Notes: generated by a model not told the origin, from the letters alone. DNA of 64,000 nt from Brasenia schreberi (GCA_036023115.1 JAYKKT010000041.1:5419501-5483500); one strand, 5' to 3'. Counted from the stretch's first letter, positions 36,401 through 51,400 are shown. Program-made: numbers and translations.

Positions 36401-39400
36401 TGTACTGAATAAACTACAAAATATTGTAAAAGTTAAAGAAAATCGAATATGATGAAGAATGTGATCGTACCCTATGCTTCTATAGTTATATTCCTGAAAT
36501 GCACTTGAAGTATAATAATGAAGCAAGTTTCTGTATTAATCAAAGTATGGGTATGCCCATGAAAGCAATTTATTTCTTACAAGGAGCTGTATGATTTTTC
36601 TGGATATGAAAGACAAAATAATAACAAATCTAATATAATTTTGAAATGTTAAATAAAATAAGCACTTTGGACTTGTGACATGTAAATGAATAGTTGCTCA
36701 CAGATTTTCACTTTTTCCTATTTTAGCATACAACTTGACACTTTGGTGGAGAAAAAGCTTGTCTTCATTAGTAACACCTTGAAGGAGACTTTGACATTTG
36801 CATTTAGAGTTTTTTTCAATCATTAACAGTAAGCCTCCAATTAGTTAACAAGCACTGTCCTTGTTGGGATGGTTTGACTCCTTGTTAGAGTCAATGCTCG
36901 GCTGATGATTCCTCGAGCTAAATGACATAGTTCTAACACTCATTAGAATTATGTCTTTATTAATTGGAAAACAAAATGCAAGTTTTGTCAATTATGGTTT
37001 TGATTTGTTTCAACTTTCAACTGCTGCATGGTATAGAAGAACTCCTAGAAAGCGAAGAAGGCAAAGCAGTTAGGTGAGATCTCGTTCATTGGTTTTCTGC
37101 CCAATTCACCTGTAGGCAATGAACTTTTCATTGTGGGCTTTTGCCTGATCATCGTAGTAGGTGGTTTGGCTTTGCTTCACTCGTGACTTCATGTGTAGAC
37201 CTTGCCATTTTGTTGCATGCTGCCATGCACTGACTGGGTTTCTAAGTATCAAAACATACTTCATGTTGTTCATCTTGGTTGATACAATGCTAGTGATAGA
37301 TATGTATCACACTTATCTTTCTTTTCTTCTTTCCAACATAAAAATTGGAGAAACTAAAATATTAGAAAAAAATCACAGTTTCCATGAGGCTTTGCTTTAA
37401 ACGCTCTGTGTGCAAGCTGCCGTGCAGTGCATAGTAAACTATGGCATGCTGTGTACATTGTCAGTGAACTGTGCAGGATATTGTGTGCACTATGTTCTAC
37501 AGTATATACCGTGCACCACCTGTATTGATAACACCTGCTGGCATTGCGGCATGGTTGAAAATTATTCAATAAGTAATAATGCTGGCATAGTACAAAAGTA
37601 TTCAATGAATAATAAAAGGAGTTTGTATGAAACAGACCATTACGATCTTCTTTTATGATGTGTTGTATCATATCGTTTTTCCTACAATATTATACATATT
37701 AATACATTGTACAACACTGGTGCCTACTGATCCCTGTGTAGTCATAATCGGCACTGCCGACATGCTTACCTATATAGCAAAGCATTTCCCATATACTATC
37801 TATATTTACCAATGCCTTCTGCTTTTCTTACTTTTCTGAGAAGCATCTTACAACTATAATTACATTCCTCTTATGTATGTCTCGTTCATATACTAGGTGG
37901 GTTCACTAAGAAGGGTATAAGCACAGTATTCCTGTTGCTTTGACATCTCAATGGTAAGGACACTAGGTAGAAAGGTTACTAACCATAGCTGTAGTGGAAA
38001 CTGGAAAGCAATAAATTTGAGCTGATTTTTTCTACAATTAGAAGTTGAGTTCCTGTCAATGCAATACTCAGGGCCAACCGGCATGTAAATTTACCAGCCT
38101 GAGCTGTCAGATTCTTCTCATGAAATCACAATAATTTTATCCTTAAAATGGCCTTACTTTAAAATTAAAAGCTGATAACTCTAGGGTGGTGCATGCCTTT
38201 TCTTGGATGCACGTATTGTATCACTTTTATGATGTGGAGACTTTTTTACGGTGACCTTTTCTAAGCACATGTACCAAGGTAACACAACAGAGTTACAGCT
38301 AAAAACTTATTAGTTGACAAAATTATGGACTTAGTTTTGTAGTTCTTTTATTTTGCATAAGATCAGCCTTATGGGTGTAAAGTTCAACATCTTGCTCTTG
38401 ATCTTTAGACCCTTGTTGCACTTTTAATATTTAGTGTTTGCAGTGCAACTTTTCCTGGACTGTAGCTTCTTTTAATAGTTCTGTTGTCCCTCTGCAGGGC
38501 ACGGTATGTGGCCAGCGGTTGTTATGGATGGGGCAAATGATGGATGCGAACATCCTCAGCAGGGCCTGAGAGATGGCGTAGTGCCTGTTCGGTTTTTTGG
38601 GATTTATGACTATGCAAGGTTGCCTTCCTATCATAAGCAAAAATTGTTGAATACTTTTTCTTGGAACTTGCAGGATGCAATTCTTTTCCTGGGATCCATA
38701 TGCAAGGTTTCCTCTGGATATTAACAACCTCTAATTAATTCCAGTCAAGGATGATTTTTGAAATGTCACATTGACTAATGATGTTCCTTTGACATGCAGT
38801 TAGAGCTTACACTATCTGTCTGTTCAGATGCTTCAATCATTTCTGTGTTTTCAGTTTTTCACAAGCAAGCACATTTTCTTTTTCAAGGGATTATCTTGCA
38901 TTTAATTGTTCAACTTCTTATTTCAGGGTCAACAGAGAACATATAGTTACGTTAATGAGAGGAATCCTTTATTCCTTCCATTTGAAGTGCCAGCATCCAC
39001 GCTTTGTTGAGGGTTTGGAAGAGACATGGAGGTGATATTGGATACATACTTTTCCTTCCAGTGTCATGACATATCTACAAGAACCATATTTGCGCACACC
39101 ATTTGTTATTTCTACTTTTCCCTTTGAGGGGGGCATCCAATATTTGTTTCAACTAATCAGCTCAGACGATTGTTCTGAATTTGTTTTTGGCAAACTCTGC
39201 CTTGAGTTGAAAACAAGAGTTGTTTTCGATGGTGTCGTTGTTGCCAGGTACCTAAAGGAAAAGAAGCTCCCAGACAAAATGATAAGTTTGCAACCTGGAA
39301 ATCTGGTTGAGGACCATGATGTTGTCAGCGTGGAGGATGAAACAAGCAACTTGGGTGAAAATCTCTTACCTGATGAAAGCAGCGAACTGGTTGAGGAATG

Positions 39401-42400
39401 CCCTATTCCTTGTCCCTTTGAAATTGGTGACCTTCGTGTGATCCGTCTAGGTAAATAGATTTTCTTTTCTATTTGTTGATACTGATTCAGTTATCAGATT
39501 ACGAGCACTCTACACTACCACTACTGCTTTAGAAATTATAATGTTTCCCTAAAAATGTGTTTCATATATTTGTAGGGAAATGCAGTTATCTATTTATATG
39601 CATTCATGGTTTATCCACTTACATATTCAAAAATGACATTTTACAGGGAATATTGTGAAAGATTCCGAATACTTCCACAATGAACGCTGCATATGGCCTG
39701 TAGGTTATACTGCAGTAAGACGATTTACCTCTGTTTCAGGTATGCCACTGTGAATGCTTTTATATCAGCCGAACCGTGTGCATATTTCAAAAATGACGAT
39801 GAACTGCTTGCTGTTGTTCAACTATAGAGAGATGACAATGTTAATGTGGGATTAAATTTAGCATAATTATAATGACAAAATTCTCTCTTCAATTATGCTT
39901 ATGAAATTGGATGAGAGGTAGTGGAAGGCATATACTACAACTACAACTACAACTAAGCCTTTTCCCACACTAGATGGGGTAAGCTACAAGGATTCTTTGT
40001 TTTTTTGTAGAATCCATGTTAAGTCCGACAAAGTTTTACGCTGGCTGTCGGAAGCCTAACACAACCCTCCTCCTTTTTCCGGGCTTGGGACCGGCCATGC
40101 AAGGGTGATTCCTTACATAGGCGGAGTTGTGGAAGGCATATACATTGAGGTAAAAAAGGGTCTTGCTATTGGCACACTAGGCATGTTGTTAGTGGAGAGG
40201 TGCTCTTGCTATTGAATTATTATGGCGCTTTTGGTCAATTGACTCGCTGTGATGTCCATGTATGGGGTGCATGCTCATGTTGCCTTCATTTTGTCCATTG
40301 GAATCTAGTTAGCCCTATGTTGCATGAAAACATCTGCTAGGTGGAAAGTCCTTTCAAGTGTGGGTGCGGAGCCCATGCCTGATGCGGCAAAATCAACCCA
40401 ATTGCAACTGAACATGGTCTACTCGTTGAAGGTAAAAAAAGGTCCAAATTTGGATACAGATCCAAGAGAGGACATTTTTGTTCAAGGTTCTGATGAGGAA
40501 AACCTTTTAATTGGGTTTTCTGATTAACCCCTCTCATCTTCTGCTCACTGTGGGAGAGAGAGTGGTAGGAGTTCGACTGTGAGGTGCCAAATTGAAGAAC
40601 ATGTATACCGAAGCACATAAAATATAGTAAATATTGTCAAAAAATTATTGATGTATTAAAATATATAAATAATAACAAAATTATTGTCAATATATATTGT
40701 ACCGTGCCCCCACATCTAAAGATTGCCATGTCCCACATCTGCACCAGTGCCTGCATCTGTGTTACATAGGTTTGCCCTTATCTGAATCACTCGACAATAT
40801 GACTGCTTCCAAGAATGAAAACAAAAATAAAAAGCCTAGCCTTCTCCATGCTGATTGTGGTGGGCTACGTGGATCCTCTGTCCACAAACGAGTGCTTGCA
40901 CAATAAAAAATAAATCTATTAGTTGTTAATTATTGGGAATGAATACAATAAATGATCAATAAATTCTTCAGCCACTTTCAATAAAAATGTTCAAAATGGT
41001 GTTCACGAGGATGAAGACCCTGAGACTCTTGTTGTTGCTATGCCTTTCTTCTTTGTTCGTCTTTTACTCATCCCTTACCTCCTGGGACAAGTGAAATTGA
41101 AAAACCTGTGGTTTTTTGGAGGAATAAAATACTAGGGAGGTCGAACATTGCTTTTTGAGTGGCAGTGAGCGTGTTGTACAAACATAATACATATATGCAA
41201 TAAAGCAACCTAGATAACTTTAAATATACAGGAAACCTGTTTGGGTTGTAACCATGTTAATGGATCTAACCACCAGACGCTAGCTCGGGTAGCAACATTT
41301 CTTTTATTGTTTTGTCAAAAACCTGACAAAGTTTAGTGCAGAATACAATTATCATTTAGGTTGGTGGAACTTCATCAGCCTATAGATAATGAAATATGAT
41401 ATGCATAAAAGATGCGAAAGCATTATGTTAAACCTAAATTTAGCTGGTGAATGTAGATGACAAACGATGCCAAACCTTGCCAATGGTTACTTTTTGCATT
41501 ATATATATACAACAACAGCAACTAAGCCTTTTCCCATACTAGATGGGGTCGACTACATGGATTCTTTGTTTCTATAGAGCCCTATCATGTGTCATGCTAG
41601 CAGTCAACTCAATATAAACTAGATCATTCTTTATTGTTTCTTTCTAACACTTTTGTGGTTGTCTTATTCCTCTTTTAACATTTTTACAATCTAGTTTTTC
41701 ATATCTTCTTACGGGAGCATCCTCTGGTCACCTTTTTACATGTTCAAACCATCTTAGACGATTTTCTCTCATTTTATCCTCTATTGGTGCTACTCCCAAT
41801 TTGTTTCTAATAACCTCATTATGGATACGGTCTTTCTTTGTGTGACTACTCATCCATCTCAACATCTTCATTTCTATTGCGGATATCTTTTGTACATGTT
41901 AATGGTTAACTGCCCAACATTCAAAACCATAAACCATAGCAGGTCTAATTGTTGCTCTATAATATTTACCTTTTAACTTTAATTGTATCTTCTTATCACA
42001 TAAAATACCTAATGCTCCTTTCGATTTTAACCAACTAGTATTAATTCTATGTCTAACATCTCCATCAATTTTTCCATTACTCTGAAAAATTGACTCTAGG
42101 TATTTAAAACTTTCCTTATGAGGGATGAAATGCGTGCCCCATCTTTCGTAGGATTTTTCATACTTCTATAGAAATATTGTTTGGTCAACCTTCATATATT
42201 TAAGTTCCTCTTTGACTTCCTTCTTTTGAATACGCTGATAGAAATTTTGGTTTATATAATTCTCTGATTTACCTAATTCTCCTAAACTAATAGTACCATA
42301 TGTATTTTCATTAAAAAGCTTATATAAATAAATTTTCCATCTATTTTTGATATCATCATTTGCTATTAGAATCTTCTCAACCTCATCTTTGGAGTTCATG

Positions 42401-45400
42401 AAGATGAAGCAAAGGTGAACTCTATTCGTGATTGGCCGACTCTCAAATCTCTTACTAATGTAAGAAGTTTATATATAATAACAATTTTTATTATAGGTTT
42501 ATCAAGGACTTCAACACCATTATGGCACCATTGAGTGAATGTCTCAAGCAAGGAAAATTCCATTGGACTATAACAACAAAAAGTTTTGACTTAAAAAAGA
42601 TAAGCTTTCTACTAAGCACTATATGGTTTAAATAAGACATTTGAACTAGAATGTGATGCAAGTGCCATGGGAATCGGAATTGTGTTATCCCAAGAAAGGT
42701 GATCTATTAAATAAGTTTGACAAAGTTTTATGCTTGTTGTCGGAACCCTAACGCAACCCTCCTCTTTTATCCAGGCTTTGGGTCGGCCATGTAAGGATGA
42801 TCCCTTACATGGGCAGAGTTTACGTGATTATGCATAAATATGGAATTTCCAACCAAGTAGTAGTTGCTCTTAGCCATCGATAAACTCTTCTAATATCTTT
42901 TATGCATATTTTTTTGGTTTTGATGAGCTTAAAGAATGTTATCCTAACAATAAAGATTTCGGCCATGTTTGGTCAAAATACCACACATACCACTCCATAG
43001 GTGAGTTTGTGGTCCAAGATGACTTCCTCTTAAAAAATAATCATTTATGTATTCCTAGGAGTTTTTTTATGAGATAAGCTTATAATGAAAATGCATTTCG
43101 GCGGTCTCATGCATTTCGGTCACGCGGGGTGAGACAAGACAATTGCCAATATGGAATCTCTCTATTTTTAACCCCAACTCAAAAGAGATGCAGAAAATTT
43201 TGTTTTTAGGGGTTTGATATATCAAACGAGCAAGGGATTCGTGCACAATAATGGCTTAATAATCCTTATTACTAAGGGTAGTTTGATTATTTTATGTTTA
43301 ATAATCCACTATATAAGGACTGAACGGTTTGTATTAGGTTTAAACAACATATTAAGAGAGAGAGAAAGAGAGGGGGCGACCTCCATTGGAGGACCTACCC
43401 CCTCCTCCGATCTCCAACCTCATTTTTTCTTATGATTCGCTGTGCTTCTCTGCGAATTCTAACATTTGTATCAGAGTTTTTTGATCGATGGGAGCAAATG
43501 ATAGTGTGCTATGTAGATCGGGCTACCAATGTGCAGTCCTAAGTCCTAAGTCATCAGCTACAGCTACAGAGGTGGTTCAACCCTTAACCTCAGACATAAG
43601 AAGGAAGAAGAAGGCGGTCGATCCCTTTTCTAAGGATTGGTATGATATGAAGGCGCCATATGTTTTTAATGTCTGCATGGTTGGAAAAATGCTAGTCATC
43701 CGTACCCAGGGAACCAAGATTGCTTAAGTTCTGAAGCACGGAGTTTTTTTGAGATTAACTTGGCTGACCTTGAAGTTGATGAGGATGAGTCGTATAGGAA
43801 GATCCGTCTGCAGGCTGAGGATGTTAAGGGATGAGTGTTCTTACTAATTTTTCAGTTATGAATTTCACTACAGACAAATTGAGATCTTTAGTTTGCAAGT
43901 GGCAAACCTTGATTGAAGCACAACCAATTATATGTAGAGAATGTTCTCCATTGGCTTTACGAAGAGAAGGCCTAATCAGGTCAAGCGTACGTGCTATGCA
44001 AAATCTAGTCAAATCAGGCATATTCATCGCAAGATGAGGGAGATCATGATAAACCAGGCGACATCCTGCGATCTAAAGGAGTTGGGCCAAAAGAAAAAGA
44101 GAGCAATGACTAGTGAGGGGAGAGCAAACGCAAAAGGTAGAAGATGACGAAGAAGGAATGTGGTTGGTTTTCAAAAGTGACGGTAGTAAATGGCCTATTC
44201 TTTTCGAAAAAGGTTACACAAAAAATCTGGAAAGGAAGATCATTTTTTAAAAAAAGGTAATTTTATCTTTTATTTGAATATCACATGGTAGAAAAGTAAA
44301 TTACATATTACTTTCTTGATTTTGTGGGAAAGCAAAATAGAAAAATGGTTATGGAAGATCACCTTTCTTATTTCGTGAAAAAGATAAGATCAAAAGGGAA
44401 GAAAATAAAGAGAAAGATAATCCATAAAAAGAAGGGATTATCCCCACAATTTTAAGAAAGAAAGTTGATAACCGCTGCTATCATCTGGATAAAGAAAGTG
44501 ACTGCATAGCCATAAAGGATAATCCCCACGATTTGCTTTTAATACAACAAGTGAAAGTACAACTCTTCCTAAGGGTTAGACATGCTCTCTTCATAAATTT
44601 GGTAGGAGTAGTGGTGCGAAGGTCCTATAGAAGTTTGAAAAATCCTAGGAGAAACAGGAATCACTTGGCTCACAAGACTATTTAATAAAATATGGAGAAA
44701 CCAAAAGATGCCCAAGGAATAGAGAGCGAGTACACTTATGCCCATATATAGGAACAAGAGAGACATTCATAATTATGCGAATTATCGGGGTATCAAGTTA
44801 ATGAGCTATACTATGAAATTATGGGAAAGAATTATCGAACGTAGGTTAAGACAAGTATCGAGTACAACATAGAACCAATTTGGATTTATGCTAGGCAGAT
44901 TTGTTGTTGAAGCGATTCACCTTTTGAGATGTCTTATGGAATATTTTAGAGCAAAAAAAAAAACATTCACATGATATTTATTGATTTAGAAAAAGCTTAC
45001 GATAGGGTACCGAGTGAGGTTCTTTGGAGAACCTTGAAAAAAAGAGGTATCCCTTTGACATACATAAACCTTATAAGAGACATGTACGATGGTGCAAAAA
45101 CATGTGTGAGGACTCATGAAAGAATGACAAACTTCTTTGAAGTTAATATTGGGTTAGATCAAGGATCAACTTTAAGTCCATAGTTATTTATAATGGTGAT
45201 TGATGAGTTAACAAAACATATTCAAGATGAAGTACTATTTGCAGATGACATTGTTTTAGTGGAGGAGTCTAAGGAAAAAGTTAATAGAAAATTGGAACTA
45301 TGGAGAGAAACATTAGAAAGTAAAGGCTTCTGACTTAGTAGAACAAAGATAGAATATATAGAATGTAAGTTTGATCATTTTGTTACTTTAGAGGACATAA

Positions 45401-48400
45401 AAATTAAGATTGACACACATTGCATCCCTCGTAAGGAAAATTTTAAATACCTAGAGTCAAATTTTCAGAGTAATGGAAAAATTGATGGAGATGTTGGGGG
45501 TTGGTTAAAATGGAAAGGAGCATTAGGTATTTTATGTGATAAGAAAATACAATTAAAGTTGAAAGGTGAATATTATAGAGCAACAATTAGACCTGCTATG
45601 TTTTATGGTTTTGAATGTTGGGCAGATAATCATTAACATGTACAAAAGATGTCTGTGACAGAAATGAAGATGTTGAGATGGATGAGTGGTCATACAAGAA
45701 AAGATCGTATATATAATGAGGTTATTAGAAATAAATTATGTGTGTCACCAATATAGGATAAAATGAGAGATAATCGTTTAAGATGGTTTGGACATATAGA
45801 AAGAAGATTAAAAAAAGAACCTACGAGAAGTAATGAAAAACTAGATTTTGAAAGTATTAAAAGAGGTAGAGGACGACCACAAAAGTGTTGAAAAGAAACA
45901 ATAAAGAATGATCTAGCTTATTATGAGTTAATTGCTAATATGGCACATGATAGGGCTATGTGGAAACAAAGAATCCATGTAGCCAACCCCGTCTAGTATG
46001 GGAAAAGGCTTAGTTGTTGTAGTAGTGGTGCGAAGGGTTATCACACGCCTACTAGAGTTGTCCCTACAAGGGATGCAACATATTCAGTGTCATGCTGTAC
46101 ATATGTTAATGATGCAAAGCGGTTGGGCTACAAGAGTGTCATCCTATTTGTCGGATGCGAAGGAAGGCAAATGGTAGTAGATGTTCCTATTGATGGCACT
46201 GGTGAGAAAATTATTGAAGTGCTACGAACGATATAATGAGAACGGTTGCTGTGGAAGTGGTTATTGAACCATGAGGATTGTAGTTGGTTGATGGAATTTT
46301 AAAGTCATGAAGGCTGCTCAAGTGAACAACCATATAAGTTGAGTGAAAGATTATTATAACTATGAAGGTTGCTGAAGTTTGCAGTTAAGAGGAGTGTTGA
46401 AGTGATTTTGCAGTGAGTGAGGTTGCTGGAAGTTTGCAGCCATAAAGTATGCTCAAGTGAACTACCATGTCGACTAAGTGAAAGAGTGTTGCAGCTATGA
46501 AGGTTGCTAGAAAAGTGTTGGAGTAAGGAAGGTTGCTGAAAAGTGGACAACCAAAAAGGCTAAAAAGGGTAGTGTGCAACCAAAAAGGCTGAAGAAGAAA
46601 GTGAGAGAGGTCGTCCAGTTCCATCTTCTAATGCTTGAAAAGAAGAAAGTGAGAGATGTGGTCCAATTCCATCTTTTAACGATTAAAAAGAAGAAAGTGA
46701 GAGAGGGGTGGCTGCATCAAGAACAATCAGCTTACCCAAGTCTATCTTCTATCAAGTTTACTGTGGCAGTGTTGCCAGAAGAGGGTAGTAGTGTTCCTAC
46801 CCAATCATAACATGAAGAGAAGAAACCAACAACCTTAGAAAGTCCGTGGCCGTATGTGTGGTGGAATAAAACCACCTGCTGGAAGTAACTCGTTTTCATT
46901 CACTGCATATGCGGAAATAAGAAGGGGCAACAGGACTTGGCCTTGGGGTTGATTGAATTTGCCTATAATAATTCAGTCAATCGGTCCACTGGGTGGAGCC
47001 CTTATAAGAATATAACAGTTTGAGTGTCTTCACAATGATTGTCGCAATCGACTAACACGAACCAACAACTTAAGTGCTCACTTGAGGTCTATTATAACCC
47101 TCCTTTTGTATCGATAAACAATCAACCACTCAAATGGTTGATAATACTCAATAGGAAATAACAAATAGGAGAAGATCTTTATTGAATAGCCAAAATAAAC
47201 CATATATAATTAGCCACAAGGCATTATTTACAAGAAAGCATTTTAGGTGCTTATATAGAGGAGCTTGGAGGATGTTCGCCAACATCCAACAATTAGAAAG
47301 GTAGCCGTTGGATGCTTGGCTGGCCCAACGACTAGACATGTCTCTAGCAGCGTGATAGGCATGCCTTGTCTGTAGCCTGGTGGGCTTTGCTTGTTGGCCT
47401 TGGCTTATTGTCGAGTGTTCTCTTAACACCCCCTTAAACTGATAGTGTTACAATTGACAATTTGCTAGAGAGTGCTTGAAAGCGAGGGATAGGAAGTGAC
47501 TTAGTAAAAATATTTGTAAGCTGGTACTCAGTTTGAACAAACTACAGATCAAGGTATCCTTGTAGATACTCTTCATGAACTTAATGACAATCCATCTCTA
47601 TGTGCTTCGTGTGTTCACGAAGATGGTGTTGTGTGTAATGTACATTACACTCCAATTTTACATATAAGTGTTCTAGGAGTTGTTCAAGCCATGTCAGTTC
47701 TATTGTATTAGTAGCTATCGATCTGTATTCTACTTCTATGGATAAGAGTGATACCTTCTATTGTTTCTTGCGCTTTCATAAAATGATAGTCTCCTAAAAA
47801 CACACAAAACCTGTTATAGAATGTTTGTCATTGACGTCACCTCCCTAATCAACGTCAGTATAAATAATTAGTTTTAAAGAAGATGAAAGAGGTAAGAAAA
47901 CTCCCTTTTCAGTTGTATTTATGATATATCTAGTTATCCTTATAACAACACTCATATGAAATGTAGTAGATGCATGTTAAAATTGACTTACTGTGTGTAA
48001 TGCATATGTAATATCAGGATGAGTAATAGTCAAATAAGTGAGAGCCCTAACCATTTGTCATATGGAGTAGGATCTTGAAGTGTTTCTCCATCACCAAGTC
48101 TCATTTTTTTATTAAGTACCTTTGGAGTTTCCATGATTTTGTCATCTATCAATCCTAATATGCTAACAATACGACAAAATACACCTATCATTCTCTAAGA
48201 TCTTTCATATCAAATTCTTTGTTTAGATTCCCTTTAAGACACCGGATACCTATATCATCATCTCCGATGATAATCGTATCATCAACATGTAGCATGTAAT
48301 AAAACTATGTTTAATCATGAATTCACTTGCTTTATCAAACCATGCCTTGCTTGAGTCCATATATGACTTTCCTTAGTTGAAGAACTTAATTGTTTGAAAT

Positions 48401-51400
48401 CTATGTCACATGGGTGCAGGTGCGGGATACGGCAAATTTCAAAAATTTTGGGTGCGGCGACATGGCTAGGGTATATAATATTATATATTATATATAATAT
48501 TCAAGCTACAACAAGTGAGACATCAATTAACATAAGTATATGACAATAGCAAGTACAAAACTTTATATTAAAGCAAAACACATAAATGGTAAATAACTAC
48601 TAATTTCATCATAATAGACAAATCAATCTTCACTATCCAGATCCATTTATCCAAAAAGACCCGAACTTCAAAATCGATACCAGATTTTGAAGCGTGGAAT
48701 ATTCACACAAAAGGAAGTGAAGAAGGTTCGCGTTGAGATATTTTTCTATGTTCATTGGCGGAGTTTCATGGGAGATGATGGAAGACAAGGTGAAAGAGCA
48801 TTTTGGAAACTATGGTGGACTAACTCAGGTAGTCATCATGGGAGATAAGGTCACGAGTCGACTAAGAGTCTTCGGTTTCATCGTCTTCATGGATTGCTCC
48901 CTCTTTGATCGGGTTCTGAAGGATAAATACACCATAGACGGAAGAATCGTGAGTTACAATTTTTTTTTCTTTTTACGTTTATTTTGCCATGCCGCACCGA
49001 CACGGTGTCGGTGTTCTACCCGTGTCGAGGTCGACACACCACCCCTTAGAAGTGTCTGTGTGACTTAGTTTGAAATTTAAGACTAGGTGAAAGTTCCATA
49101 TAAACTTCTTCCTTTAACAATCCATTTGACATATTCTACTTTTTCACAACACTGATGGCAATAAGAGTCCTAACTGTAGTGATTCTTGCTATATGAGCAA
49201 AAGTTTCTTCATAATCTATCTCATATTCCTATGCATATCTTTTCACGACTAGTCAAACTTTATATCTTTATAGTGTGCCATCACTCTTTGTCTTAATTTT
49301 GTATACCCACCTACACCCTATAGGGTTTTTCATCTTTGGTCGGTCAACTAATTCTCAGGTTTGAGCTTTACTTGAAGTGTTTAATTCCTCGCATCAATCC
49401 AATGGTAAGAGACTTGGGCTTCCTTGAATGTCTTAGATTCTTTAAGAACAGTAGGGCTCTATGTGCAGGTGAAAAAATGTCATAGGAAGCAAATCTCTCT
49501 GAGAGTCATTCTCTAGTCGACCTTCTTGGAGGAGGTTTTATAGTGTCGAGTGTAATATCTATCAAATGGTGCAATCACATTTCTAGATTATAGAGATTAT
49601 CATCTATGTTATCAATAGCGGTTAGCGGGTTGTTAGCGATCAACCCTAATATAGTGGTAGTGGGGATATAGCGGATTTAGCAGTACACTTTTATTTATGG
49701 TTAAAAAATTATATATATACATATGTGTAATGGATTCTCTAATTTTTAAGAAATATCAAGAAATACAACCACTTCTTTCATATATATGAATCAAACTAAT
49801 TAAACAATTCTACTTCTAACTTCTAAGGAAATAAACAATAAATTTCATGTGACATGCATATTAAATTATTAACCTTAAATTAGAAAACAAAAACATGAAT
49901 ATAACAAAGTTGTTCTAAGCATTAAGCAAAGGAATTAAAAGAAACAAATATATAATTACTTATCGGTTCAAGTATAGTGAATATGATGTCGCCAAGCTTG
50001 GCCCCTCTCTTACTCTTCATAGCCTGTATGCACATTACATATTTTGCTCTAGAATTGTCCACAACCAGTAATGAACATGAAAAAACAGTTCATATATATT
50101 AATCAATAATCATATGAAAAAACAGATGCATGAAACTCTAGACAATAGACACAAAGCTCAAAACTTACATACTTTGTGTTGTAGTAGTCTTCCGTTATCT
50201 CCTAGTAAGAGCTTCTCATGCTCTTGAATATCAACTTATATCATGAAAATCTTTTCGACCATATTCTCTACAAAATTTTATATAAATTAAAACTTCCAAC
50301 ACAATATAGAATCACAAAAAGTAATATTGTTACATATGTATGAACATGGTTTATTTCATGGTATGGTACCGTTCAATTTTAAGCATAGACTCGTCCGTAC
50401 ATGTGAGACGGCTTAGCTTCGATCACTAACAATGGCTTTATTCAGTTCGATTAATTTTATTTGCATGATTTAAAGAATCCAATTAGGTTAAAATCAACGA
50501 TAGGAGGACGTCTTGTCCTATGATCCAATTTGTGCAACACGGGATGACAAAATAAGGAAAGAAACCACTTAGAAATTGATAGATAGGTTAAACTAATGAT
50601 GACCCATCATCAACTTTCCCTAGTCTATACAGAAGCTGCCTTCAAATAATTGATTTCAGCACTTTTGCAATGAATGTGGCATGCACATATAGCGTATAGG
50701 TCTCGATGAGATTTTGCAATCATGGGATATCATGCTCCATCTTTTTTGCTCATAAAAGGCGTCTTTACCATCTTCTTCGTCTTCACCTATGCTTTGGGAG
50801 AGAGAGCACCAACATTTTTAGCTCTTTGTCACTCCAACGAGGGTTCTGCCTTGCTCCGATTTAAGCAAGGCCTTGACCTCCAACGTGGCAAATTCACTTC
50901 GTGGAAAAGGGTTTCTGATTGTTGTCATTGAGAAGGAGTTGCCTGTGGCAATCTCACCGGCTTTGTCACTACCCTCCAACTTTTCACCATTACTATGTCT
51001 TGGTTTGAAGGTACCATTAGTAGTAGTCAAGAGACTCAAGACTCTTATCTATTTGAGAGCTTCACCATTTCCATCCGTTTCATGATACTATTAGCAGTAT
51101 TGTAGACTTTGCTATGTTTGAACTTCAACATCTTCAGCTTTTCAATCTTAGCCACAATGATTTCAGTGGGGAGATCCCAAAGGGTCTAGGAGAACTCACC
51201 AGCCTAACGCACCTTTACGTGTCTCGATGCAACTTCTCTGACCATGTTTCGTTGGATATATCACAGATGACACTAGTGGTCTCCCTTCATCTCTTATAAT
51301 AGCGGCCTTTGATTTCCAAACTTCACGAAGCTCATCAGGGGCTTAAGCAATATGCAGAAACTCCACCGTGATTGGGTCGACATCTCCATGAGCAACAAAG

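Noticed and set aside
37354..37839. Cluster of 70-105-codon frames in ATX intron 4
   Set aside because: They lie inside the intron, overlap on opposite strands and show no domain.
40324..40906. Short frames in ATX intron 8 between SINE-like and LINE copies
   Set aside because: No recognisable protein; composition is that of surrounding intron sequence.
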